64,000 nucleotides of DNA from Salvelinus alpinus (Eukaryota > Chordata > Actinopteri > Salmoniformes > Salmonidae): NCBI RefSeq assembly GCF_045679555.1, contig NC_092122.1:13319043-13383042 (forward strand), written 5' to 3'. Under the pieces are notes generated by a model. The model saw only the letters and a program-made list of their open reading frames with translations. It made no database searches and had not been told where the DNA came from. Position numbers and translations under genes: made by a program. Of the stretch, positions 44,580-58,263 are shown in pieces. The first letter of the stretch is position 1; each line of letters opens with the position of its first letter.

Positions 44580-47500
44580 TCAATCGCTGAAAGATGACTC
44601 ACTGCCATCATCGCTGTCATCATCTTGATCCAGTGTTTTCTTTTTGACGGCATCAGGCACAGGTGCATCTGGTGTGCTGCATACAGAAACATGTAGGAAT
44701 CACCATTGTTACTTAAAATAACTGTAGAACCACCATTTTATGACATTCAGATGTGGGTATAAAACAAAACGTATTGGATTACAAGGTATGAGAATACAGA
44801 TATTACAAAGATGTAATGTAAGCACACTCACTCAAGCAGTTTGGGATCCAAACCTTCCTGGACCATTTTATTCTTTATCGCCATAACTGGAACACCCTGT
44901 TTTTGAAAAGTTTTCTACATTACTGATTTCATTGAACAGATTTCACATTTCTATAGCATATGACAATGTATAGAGACCTACCACTTGCACCATCTTGAGA
45001 TATCTGGCATAGCGTGGGTCCTTGGCCACAGTCATCCAACTGTCTCCTGCTGCCTCTGCTGCTCTTGGTTCTGTTATGTTTGGAGAAGCCTACAATAGAG
45101 TCAATACTGCAATTCAGTATTTCCATCATGCACAAATACACCAAGTCTTTAAGTTATTGTTCCATCAAAAAATGGATATGTTGAAATCCCAGGAGGTTGG
45201 TGACACCTCAACTGGGGAGGACAGGCTCGTGGTAACAGCTGGAGCGGAATCAGTGGAATGGTATCAAATACATCAAACATGGTTTCTAAGTGTTTGATGC
45301 CGTTTCATTCGCTCCGTTCCGGCCATTATTATGAGCCGTCCTCCCCTCAGCAACCTCCACTGATTTAAATATATGTAGTTGTGTGCATAAGCCAACTACA
45401 CAATTACTGTGTGTGTAGTGCCTTCAGAAAGTATTCATACCCCTTGACTTATTACATTTTTTCCCCTCACCCGTCTACACACAATACTCCACAATGACAA
45501 AGTGAAAACATGTTTAGACATTTTTGCAAATATATAGAAAATTAAATACAGAAATATCTCATTTACATATGTATTCACACCCAAGTTAATACTTTGTAAA
45601 AGCACCTTTGGCAGCAATTACAGCTGTGAGTTGTCTTCAGTGTCTGTTAGCTTTGCACTTCTGGATTTTAGGATTTTCTCCCTTGCAGATTTTCTCAAGC
45701 TCTGTTAAGTTAGATAGGGAGCAGCAATCTTCAAGTCTTTCCACAGATTTAATGGTATTCAAGTCTGGTCTATGGCTGGGCCACTCAAGCACTTTGACTG
45801 TATGCTTTGGGTCATTGCCCTGTTGGAACGTAAATCGTTGCCCCAGTCTAAGGTCGTTTGCAGGTTCTCATCAAGGATTTGCCTGTATTTGGCTCCATTC
45901 ATTGTTCCCTCTATCCTAACCAGTCTCCCTGCCACTGAAAAGCATCCCCATAGCATGATGCTGCCACCACTATGCTTCACAGTAGGGATGGTGTTAGACG
46001 GGTGATGAGCTGTGCCAGGTTCTCTTCCGGTATAACGCTTTGCATTCAGGCCAAAGAGTTACATTTTTGTCTCAGACCACAGAATCTTTTGTCTTATGAG
46101 CTCAGTCTTTCATGTGCCTTTTTGCAAACTCCAGGCGTGCTGTCATGTGCCTTTTTCTCAGGAGTGGCTTCCGTCTGGTCCCTCTCCCATAAAGCCCAGA
46201 TTGGTGAAGTGCTTTAGAGACTGTTGTCCCTTCTGACAAGTTCTCCCATCTCAGCCAAGGAACTATGTAGTTCTGTCAGAGTGGTCATTTTGGTCTTGTG
46301 ACCTCCCTGGCCAAGGTCCTTCTTGCCCGTTTGGTCAGACGACCATCTCTAGGCAGAGTCCGGGTAGTTCCAAATTTTTCCAATTTCCCAATTGTGGAGA
46401 CCACTACTCTTGAAAACTTTCAACACTCTAGTTTTATACCCTTCCCCAGATATATGCCACATCACAATTATACACTGCTCAAAAAAATAAAGGGAACACT
46501 AAAATAACACATCCTAGATCTGAATGAATGAAATATTCTTATTAAATACTTTTTTCTTTACATAGTTGAATGTGCTGACAACAAAATCACACAAAAATGA
46601 TCAATGGAAATCAAATTTATCAACCCATGGAGGTCTGGATTTGGAGTCACACTCAAAATTAAAGTGGAAAACCACACTACAGGCTGATCCAACTTTGATG
46701 TAATGTCCTTAAAACAAGTCAAAATGAGGCTCAGTAGTGTGTGTGGCCTCCACGTGCCTGTATGACCTCCCTACAACGCCTGGGCATGCTCCTGATGAGG
46801 TGGCGGAGGGTCTCCTGAGGGATCTCCTCCCAGACCTGGACTAAAGCATCCGCCAACTCCTGGACAGTCTGTGGTGCAACGTGGTGTTGGTGGATGGAGC
46901 GAGACATGATGTCCCAGATGTGCTCAATTGGATTCAGGTCTGGGGGACGGGCGGGCCAGTCCATAGCATCAATGCCTCATGAGGTCTAGCATTGTCTTGC
47001 ATTAGGAGGAACCCAGGGCCAACCGCACCAGCATATGGTCTCACAAGGGGTCTGAGGATCTCATCTCGGTACCTAATGGCAGTCAGGCTACCTCTGGCGA
47101 GCACATGGAGGGCTGTGCGGCCCCCCAAAGAAATGCCGACCCACCGCCAAACCGGTCATGCTGGAGGATGTTGCAGGCAGCAGAACGTTCTCCACGGCGT
47201 CTCCAGACTCTGTCACATGTGGTCAGTGTGAACCTGCTTTCATCTGTGAAGAGCACAGGGCGCCAGTGGCGAATTTGCCAATCTTGGTGTTCTCTGGCAA
47301 ATGCCAAACGTCCTGCACGGTGTTGGGCTGTAAGCACAACCCCCACCTGTGGACGTCGGGCCCTCATACCACCCTCATGGAGTCTGTTTCTGTCCGTTTG
47401 AGCAGACACATGCACATTTGTGGCCTGCTGGAGGTCATTTTGCAGGGCTCTGGCAGTGCTCCTCCTGCTCCTCCTTGCACAAAGGCGGAGGTAGCGGTCC

Positions 47501-48076
47501 TGCTGCTGGGTTGTTGCCCTCCTACTGCCTCCTCCACGTCTCCTGATGTACTGGCCTGTCTCCTGGTAGCGCCTCCATGCTCTGGACACTACGCTGACAG
47601 ACACAGCAAACCTTCTTGCCACAGCTCGCATTGATGTGCCATCCTGGATGAGCTGCACTACCTGAGCCACTTGTGTGGGTTGTAGACTCCGTCTCATGCT
47701 ACCACTAGAGTGAAAGCACCGCCAGCATTCAAAAGTGACCAAAACATCAGCCAGGAAGCATAGGAACTGAGAAGTGGTCTGTGGTCACCACCTGCAGAAC
47801 CACTCCTTTATTGGGGGTGTCTTGCTAATTGCCTATAATTTCCACCTGTTGTCTATTCCATTTGCAAAACAGCATGTGAAATTTATTGTCAATCAGTGTT
47901 GCTTCCTAAGTGGACAGTTTGATTTCACAGAAGTGTGATTGACTTGGAGTTACATTGTGTTGTTTAAGTGTTCCCTTTATTTTTTGGAGCAGTGTATATT
48001 GGAGATATATGAAAAAAAAAAAAAATGTAATCCATTTTTGAATTCAAGGGTATGAATACTTTCTGAAGGCACTGTG

Positions 48077-48117
<41 letters not shown>

Positions 48118-48866
48118 TGGTGGGGGGGGGGGTACCTCAGGAGGTGGCAATGGCACAGCCACAGCTATAGGGGTCTCTGGTTGACTTGGGACCACAACTG
48201 CGACTGGACCATTGACCTCTGTAGCTGGCCGCTGACCAACACCCTCCACCCTGACATCCTCCAAACCAGGAATAGAGGATAGCTACATAGAACAAAATCA
48301 GGACGCACTGACATTATCATATTGATATGCCCAGAGCAGCAAAGCACATAACAGTACAACAACATCAAAGACAAGAGTAAAGTCACAGTATTGTATACAA
48401 AACACATACAGGAGCTGGGTTACCTACCTTTGCTTCCAAAATGCTGAGGGTAGTTTCAATCTGCTGTATGCGAAGAGATATGCTTGCAAGTTTCTCTTCG
48501 CAAACTGTCGAAAAACGATTGAGGAAGCGGACAGTGTGCACTATGAACTGGTTGAGATAGGCAACGACTCTCCTCTGTTGTATGGCTGGGACCTGGGACC
48601 ATATCATTCAGTATCATGGGAAAAATGCTATGTTTATTTACTTACAGAGTTGGGGAGTTCAAAAACATTTACTACACATACTCATTAGATACAACATTTA
48701 CTTGATTACATTATTTGGCTGAGAGTCATTCAGCTTGTTTACAAAACAAAAAGCTATCATGGCTAATTTAGCTACAGTAGCCACCAAGATAGCTTCGGCT
48801 ACGGAAAACACTCACCTTGGTCAGATCTATTCCTGATCCCACAATCGGTAAACCGTCCTCGTCCAT
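44580..48866 (-). CDS. washc3: washc3 (CCDC53), WASH complex subunit 3
   Basis: Small coiled-coil subunit of the WASH complex, which activates Arp2/3 actin branching on endosomes for cargo sorting. Six exons read on the minus strand: 48816-48866, 48428-48592, 48136-48282, 44982-45089, 44832-44896, 44580-44676; 633 nt, 210 residues plus TGA (human about 194). All splice sites are GT/AG and phases agree. N-terminus [17 protein letters not shown]; then [20 protein letters not shown], a coiled coil around residues 47-72 ([17 protein letters not shown]), the conserved LSSIPGL, a proline-rich stretch (PLPPPE), [30 protein letters not shown] and an acidic tail [14 protein letters not shown]. Intron 3 is 3 kb because of a Tc1 nest. 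Divergent from igf1, convergent with dram1b. Confidence 0.95.
45193..45364. mobile_element. Palindromic MITE in washc3 intron 3
   Basis: Ends CAGGAGGTTG and CAACCTCCACTG; the arms GGAATGGTATCAAATACATC and GTTTGATGCCGTTTCATTCG pair across the middle. I recognise it as a common salmonid foldback repeat (probably hAT-derived). Confidence 0.75.
46473..47994 (-). mobile_element. Second Tc1-like element, nested
   Basis: Inverted ends CACTGCTCAAAAAAATAAAGGGAAC and its complement at 47970-47994, bounded by TA at 46471-46472 and 47995-47996. Inserted in the older element at 45418. Length 1522 bp, nearly full. Confidence 0.93.
46731..47697 (-). pseudogene. Tc1-like transposase of the nested element
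   Basis: Minus strand from [20 protein letters not shown] (helix-turn-helix 1) through [20 protein letters not shown], the RRRGGG linker and [10 protein letters not shown] (first DDE Asp). A small deletion near 47100 shifts the frame at GGGSAFLWG; the next frame has [10 protein letters not shown] and [11 protein letters not shown] (second Asp), a deletion, and a last frame [20 protein letters not shown] (third acidic residue) to the end GGHTHY at 46731. Three frames, one copy, quite young by eye but broken at least twice. Confidence 0.92.
48070..48133. repeat. (TG)n microsatellite and G run
   Basis: TG repeat at 48073-48116 followed by a G run to 48132, ending 3 bp from the washc3 exon 3 donor at 48135, at the right edge of a Tc1. 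Confidence 0.9.
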
Positions 48867-50037
48867 GTTTTTATCGTTTTGGCAAACTATCGGTTAACTC
48901 GCTATTACTTTGTTTAATAGTAATATCTTACTGAAAATCTGCAAAAGCGAGATGGAAATTTTATTACGCCTCATGTGACTTCACTGTGACCCAAGTCTGA
49001 CGTCATTATTCTTCTGCTCTTCCGGGTATATCAGCCAATGAGGTGCTTAGTTTTCTACTTCTTTATTGGAAATCAAAATGAACCCAAGGCTGAAGGTGCA
49101 TACCTCCATCTCCTGAACTGGAGGGTTAACAGTTCATTGCCACAAATGCAGTGTGTTCAATACACCACAAGGAGGGAGTACAGTATAATGGTTAATACAT
49201 GTGCAGTGTCTCAAAACAAGCCACAATTATGTTGATCCAGGCAAGAAGGACTTAGTTACTGTGTAATATGTTTTGCAGAGATGATGAGCTAATGGATAAA
49301 GCCATCAACACAAATTATTTGACAACTTAATTTTGATGATGCCTCAGATGCTATCTTTGGAGACAACCCACAATATGAGTGCATGGGTGTTGCGAACTAT
49401 TACTACATAGGAGCGCAGCAGAACCAATGGAAAATAAAACACAGGGAACCAAAAATGCTGTCCAACTTGACCTCAATCTGAACTCTAAAACGATTCCAAC
49501 CGTTTGATTTGAAATGGACTTGTCTGAAATAAGAGCCCCTTAAACTTGATGTCAACCAGAAATGAAACCCTCTAACCTGACCTAAGAGCAAACTGCAGCC
49601 ATAGTCCATGCCCAGCATTGCCCACCTGATCGTAAAACAAATCGGAAAGCCCAGTCCATGCCAATTCAACCTAGTTCAACAGGCAGGAAGAGTCTCTGCC
49701 CAGTTTCAAAAAAATTGTTATGAAGAACTCAACAAAAAAATCTAAGCTGACCTCCTGAGTCAGACCCTATCCAGAGAGTGTTGGGAGCAGATCACTTTTT
49801 AAACCAGCAGCATATTGATTTATATGGGCCTGTAATTGCTTCAGTGTGTCCTGGATGACTCCCCCATAATTGAGGCCTGGCAGAGCCTCTTCCCTGGACA
49901 TACTCTGAGCCAGGCAGCAGGCAGAGGAGTACCCCCCCCCCCCCCCCACACACACACACCCTCCGCCAGGGAGTGAGCAGTGGATGGTTACCCCCTTACC
50001 CCCAAGCCACTCTATCATACCGTGAGGAGTGAACTGC
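48867..50037. other. washc3 promoter side and intergenic
   Basis: 48867-49030 is the likely washc3 promoter and 5' UTR (CCGGAAGAGCAG, an ETS-like GGAAG near 49020 on the minus strand, no TATA). 49030-50037 shows no gene; a C run and short (CA)n are at 49932-49960. Confidence 0.45.
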
Positions 50038-52630
<2,593 letters not shown>

Positions 52631-53220
52631 AGAGCTTCCCATACATGTTTCACACAAACACGTTCACTCTGCTGACAGGGCTTTCTGCAGGAGGGAATAC
52701 TTCTCTTTAGGGATACTTACAGAATTAACAGGTTTCTTACTTAGAGGGGGTCCTCTGAGAGTGTAGTGTGGTGGGGCATAGACAGCTTACGGTAATTAAA
52801 AAGCTATGTTTCTCAGGTTTTTTCCTACATCAAGTGCACTCGTTGAACTACTGGCAACTTGTGCATACTTGAATTGTTGAATTGTATTGGTATGATTGCA
52901 TCACCCAGGATTTGCAGTGTTCACTGTTTTGACAGAATCCTGTGTCTGTAAGCACGTTGACACTGATAGGATGAATAGTCTCAGAGGGACGTTCCTATGT
53001 GTCTTAAAAGAGAGAGTTTTGGCATTTTGACAGTGACTAAATAATGACCGCATTATTAAACATTGATAATAAATACATGGCTCTTAATAATAGAACTGCG
53101 ATCCTGCAAGTTGAGGAATAACTTTCTCCTGTATCACAATTTCCAGAGATATTGACCCGATACCCTGGTAGCTGTGTATTATTTGCTTTGTTTACATGAT
53201 TTCTGAATGTCTTCTGAGTA
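52631..53220. other. Intergenic, nothing recognised
   Basis: No gene or known repeat. Confidence 0.5.
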
Positions 53221-53390
53221 GGGTTTCATAATTCCAGGAACTTTCAATAAATTCCTTGGTTTTCCAGAAATCATGGTTGAAGGAGTGCGGACTTCCTGCT
53301 TATTCCCTCCTGACTCCGGGAATCCTCCAACCATAATTTTCGGAAAACCAGGGAATTTATTGAAAGTTCGTGGAATTTTGCAACCCTCCT
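53221..53390. mobile_element. Palindromic MITE upstream of igf1
   Basis: Arms GGGTTTCATAATTCCAGGAACTTTCAATAAATTCC and GGAATTTATTGAAAGTTCGTGGAATTTTGCAACCC pair, as do GGTTTTCCAGAAATCATGGTTG and CAACCATAATTTTCGGAAAACC. About 170 bp foldback element without coding. Confidence 0.85.
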
Positions 53391-54185
53391 TCTGAGAACA
53401 CTAGGCTATTTCTGAAAACGTTCTCTTACTAGAATCCAGCATGTTCATCAATCTGACATGGATAGTTAAACTATCATAGAACAGTATTTAAATTGGGATT
53501 TGATCATCAACAGGCGCCATGGAATTTCCTGCCCGCTTCACCGAAACATTTGTGACCCCTACATGTTGCTGCGGCAACGGCAAGTATCAAAACAAGCACC
53601 CCTCTCGCTCTGCTGCTCCATGACGCACCTTTATTTCTTCCATATGAACAGACATGGTATGGCACCGAAATATGATTTTGATATCCCATGCACACGCATC
53701 AGCACCACACCCCTCTTTTTCATTTAAACCCACTCCACATCACTGAGTAGATTAAATACTGAGAAAAAAAACATAATTACCCCCTCTCTCACACAATGAA
53801 TAGCTTAGTTTGCTTAGTTCATATGAAGATTTTTGGGTTTAAATCACTGATCAGAAAAGTACAGCCTAACTCACAAGAGCCATCTCAAACTAATCAAGAG
53901 GGAATAGTTCACCCCAATTAAGATCAATGCTATGAAGGAGAAGAATGAAACAGGGTTGAGAGCACAGATTCTAACTGCTCTCTCCGCCCCCTGTGTGTCC
54001 TCATGTGAACTTTAAATGCTTATCTTTCTCATATACTCATCTGTATGCTGGACCATTGTCTTTACCTCTGGCCTGGCTGTTTGGCAGGTCAGTCCAGACA
54101 GAGGATGCTGTCAACACCTCTTCTCTGTCCAGAATCCCTGTGAGTGAAAACAAGCCTTTTCCTGGTCAATGAGTTCAAGGGGGCG
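53391..54185. other. Intergenic, nothing recognised
   Basis: No supported gene; short frames only. Confidence 0.5.
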
Positions 54186-54460
<275 letters not shown>

Positions 54461-56229
54461 TACAACCCTGAGTGCTGCATATTAGAGTGGGCAGGAGAAG
54501 GAAAGGAAAGTCAGTCTACTACTGCATTGGGGGATAATCAGACAAGAACAGGCCATCATTATAGCCATACCCCAGTAGTAATGATAATAGTCATATTTGT
54601 CACTGTTCATGGAAGTGGGACTTATAATCACCTGAGGAAATGGTTGCCAAATTAGATGAGCTTTTCATCAGAAAACACTGATTAATAGCGAGGTTTATGT
54701 AAGTTTCTTGGAACCAGAGGAGTTTTATTTTGCATGCTCTGATTTGACAAGGTCAGCTCAAGCAGCTTTGTCTTTAATCAGGAGTGCATCATCGTTTACT
54801 ATTATATGGTTACTCGTTACCATGATGCAATACACAGCAGGGAGTGAAAATGTGTATGGTACATTGTGCTCCTGTTTTGTGCCATTCAGCATGTTGGATG
54901 ATAATGCCCCAATGTTCTGAACTGAAGAGAGAGAGACTGAACTTAAAGGTTATGACAATACACCCAATCTGCTGGAGCTGTAGCTAATCCAGGGGCAGTA
55001 GGCTTTGGGGTGGATAGGATGTTGGTCTTGATCATAGTTATCGAGGCATCTTGAAACCGTTTATTCCCTGCTGAGGCTCATCCACTTAACACGGGTAATA
55101 TTGTTATGCATAACATATTGCATTGAGTCAAAACTGTATATGAATGTAGTCACTATCTGCCCATATTAGGATTAAATAGGTGAATTGAATGTCCTCATAC
55201 ACCCTGTGACGTCTTTGAATGTGCTTGCATGTTGTGACCCACTTTGATGGCATTATAAGGTGTCATCTTTGCCTGTTTGTGTCCACGCACTGCCCTCTCT
55301 GGATACGTCCTTGTTTATGTGATGCGCTGACACTGTCTGAGCTAACTGGATCTGTGCTGCTGATGTCCTGCTTTATGATTGGGTCAGCACTGATCTGCTG
55401 TTTAGTGATTGGATCAGTGCTGATCTCTTATCTCTGCTGGTGAAATCAACCCTCTTTAAGCCCTGGGACAATTAGGCAGTGGTCTTTCAAAACACTGTCC
55501 TTTATTGGGAAAAAGAGGATTGTCCTATTCAAGGGCATACATATTTACCATGGAAAGAGTGCTGTTGTCAACAGATACTGAGACACATGTCAATTCAAGG
55601 GGACAGCAAGGTGCAGATTCACAGATTGGGAAAAGGCCCACATTTGGGCTGTCAAGTGGCAATGCAGTGTTCAGTGACTAACACTGAGTGGTCATAATAT
55701 TTGCATTGTAAAATTAGATTTATTGCCATGGTGTTCGCAGATAGACCTAACAAGAGGATATTTAAAACTACACGTATAAAACTACATGAATAATCAGGTG
55801 GTTAGATGTGGGATTTTAAATCCTGATGATTTGAGGTAAGGGGTGATATTCACATATATGAATATAAACATATATGAATTGTATGAAAAACGAGACCAAT
55901 GTGCAGGCTATCCATTAAAACTGCTGACTGTGTGTGCACTGTACATAAACACTCAAATATTCTAGTTTATGAAAATATTTCAATCATGATGATGAATAAG
56001 CCCACTAAATCAAAAGTTAGAGATAGATATGTATGCAATAGATGATGAATATGAAGACACATAGCCTACATGAGGCACATAAATTACGCACGAGCTTCGT
56101 GGACAATAATTATATTTTCCAATGCCAATAACAACTCATCCATGAGATTTCTACACGTAACAAGCTTTGAGAAGAGCGGGTGGTATGGGTCCAAGACTTA
56201 AAGAGACCAAAATTCAATCCCATTCTAAG
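54461..56229. other. igf1 distal upstream region
   Basis: No gene. A short imperfect repeat of GATTGG.TCAG..CTGATCT at 55377-55430 occurs twice. Confidence 0.5.
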
Positions 56230-56547
56230 AAAAGTATAAATGATGACGTTATTTGAATATGTGCCCAAAATCCTTAATGAATAACTTAGGATGAGGAGAA
56301 GGCAAATGCTGCCCCAGCTGTTTCCTGTTGAAAATGTCTGTGTAATGTAGATACATGTGAGGGATTTTCTCTCTAAATCCGTCTCCAGTTCGCTAAATCT
56401 CACTTCTCCAAAACGATCCTGCGCAATGGAACAAAGTCGGAATATTGAGATGTGACATTGCCTGCATCTTATCCTCTTTCTCACTGTTTTTAATGACTTC
56501 AAACAAGTTCATTTTTGCTGGGCTTTGTCGTGCGGAGACCCGTGGGG
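56230..56547 (+). promoter_or_regulatory. igf1 proximal promoter and 5' leader
   Basis: HNF-1-like site CTTAATGAATAAC at 56273-56285, about 265 bp before the ATG; an HNF-1 site in the salmon IGF-I promoter is known from the literature. A CRE-like TGACGTTA lies at 56244-56251. From about 56290 to the ATG the sequence (CCCAGCTGTTTCCTG, TGTAGATACATGTGAGGGAT, CTAAATCTCACTTCTCC, CCTGCGCAATGGAACAAAGTC, GATGTGACATTGCC) resembles the mammalian IGF1 exon 1 leader as I recall it, unusual for a 5' UTR at fish-mammal distance. Confidence 0.65.
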
Positions 56548-58263
56548 ATGTCTAGCGGTCATTTCTTTCAGTGGCATTTATGTGATGTCTTCAAGGTAAC
56601 TTTAAATCATTTCCTTTGACACCAGATTGTTACCTTACTTACAATTTTTGTTGTTGTTGTTGCAAGAACCAACCTGATTTATTTGCAGTATCAAAGCACA
56701 AATGAATAAAGACCCATGTTTGATTATAGCAGATGATTTTAGTTCAGGGATTTAAGGTACAAATCGGTTTTATTATAGACTATTTCAAAATGTCTATCAG
56801 AACATGTCAGCGGGTAGATTTGCGTGCATTTTCTGTGAGTGCATGTTTGACTGTTTTCACATAGACATTATATGTAGCCTAGCTATAACATTTACTTTCA
56901 TTGACTTTACGCAGATAAGGTTATTAGGCATGTCTGCGTGCATGAGTTAACACACTCGCGTGGATGTTTCAATGCGTTTCCAGCATGAGTTTCGACACGT
57001 TTGCGCATTGCGCGCTGACCGATGCCGTTTCCATGAATATAAACCACGAATGCTGCTGCATAAGTTACTGAACTTTCAAAGTAATTTCTGCTGACTCCGC
57101 ATTTGGATACCACATTGGATTGTAGGAAAACAAACAATAAGGAAGGGCTTACGGCGTCTAAGAAGGCGCCCTTTGGGCAGGATAACTATGTGGTAGCGGT
57201 TGTGATGTATATGAATCCTGTGTATATTCTCTTTATTATGTAAATTTGTCCCGTTATGCTTCATCTGCTGGGTTTGGCGCGTGAACCGTTTTCCATTTCA
57301 TGTTTGGATAGGCAAGATCCTTGGCTCTGTGGCTCCTGTCCTGAACGATCGTTTTTGGAGCTGAGAATGAGAGAAAGCAAGGGCATCATTGCATTATCTT
57401 AAAACTAAGCCTACTTAAAGAAGATAAACCACTGTTTGGAAACAAATGATTTTAAAGATATCTTATCGCATTGATTGATTTATGCATTCGTTTTATGCAT
57501 ACCTCTCTCTCTCCATCTCTCTGTGTGACTAATTCCTATGCAATTGTTCTTTATTATGACACCCCAAAAGTTTGATTATCGGGTTGTGAAACATAACTGT
57601 CTGATGGCTGCAGGAATATTATCAGTGAAATAGCCTACAGACAAGATAATGATGTGTATGAGCTTCGAACCGGGAAAGCACCCTCTCCTCAGGAAGCGGC
57701 TCGTGCAGTCACCGCTCCATATATCCTAATTTGCTTGTAAGGATTAATAAACTTCAAGGGCCATACGTGCGTAAGTCGTGCGTAAATCGTGACCAAAACT
57801 CATAGACTGGTATTATTGTAGGCTCTTTTATTATAATGGTGTGATTGTTTTGGACGTCACGGTTCCATAGACACCTGTTCCTTCACTTATTATGAACCTA
57901 TTAGAAAACCTAGCTATATATTTCGCAAATCTATAGTAAAAACTGATAATGACGAAGATGTTGAAATAGGCTGGTGAAGGCGTTTGAAATCACTGCCACC
58001 AAGTCATACTGACACTGGTGAAATACGATATGGGCGGTGAGACTGACGACATTCTCTGCCTGCCATGCCCTACTAACTGTGCCCTTCTCCCCATTGAACA
58101 CAGAGTGCGATGTGCTGTATCTCCTGTACCCACACCCTCTCACTGCTGCTGTGCGTCCTAACCCTGACTTCGGCGGCAACAGGGGCGGGGCCCGAGACCC
58201 TGTGTGGGGCGGAGCTGGTGGACACGCTGCAGTTTGTGTGTGGAGAGAGAGGCTTTTATTTCA
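56548..58263 (+). CDS. igf1: igf1, insulin-like growth factor I, exons 1-2 (partial)
   Basis: Secreted growth factor, mediator of growth hormone action through IGF1R. Exon 1 coding part 56548-56595 (16 codons, [16 protein letters not shown], donor AAG|GTAAC); exon 2 58104-58263 (acceptor CAG|AGT, donor TTCA|GTAAGT). Exon 2 encodes the hydrophobic signal core ([16 protein letters not shown]) and the start of the mature hormone [16 protein letters not shown], then [10 protein letters not shown]: the B domain with Cys6 and Cys18. The precursor leader is 44 residues; an inner Met in exon 2 (SAMCC) is a second possible start. Intron 1 is 1508 bp. The C, A, D and E domains lie in exons beyond 64000. 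The sequence matches the salmonid IGF-I precursor as I know it. No defect seen. Confidence 0.97.

Larger units (their letters stand above)
45418..48074 (-). mobile_element. Tc1-like element in washc3 intron 3, host of a second Tc1
   Basis: Inverted ends GTGCCTTCAGAAAGTATTCATACCCC (45418) and GGGTATGAATACTTTCTGAAGGCACTG (ends 48074). Minus-strand transposase relics at 45980-45759 ([27 protein letters not shown]). Its interior is interrupted at 46472 and resumes at 47997, and it has lost much of its N-terminal coding side. Confidence 0.88.

Noticed and set aside
56110-56502. 130-residue minus-strand frame upstream of igf1.
   Set aside because: It is antisense to the conserved igf1 leader; the leader conservation explains the sequence better.
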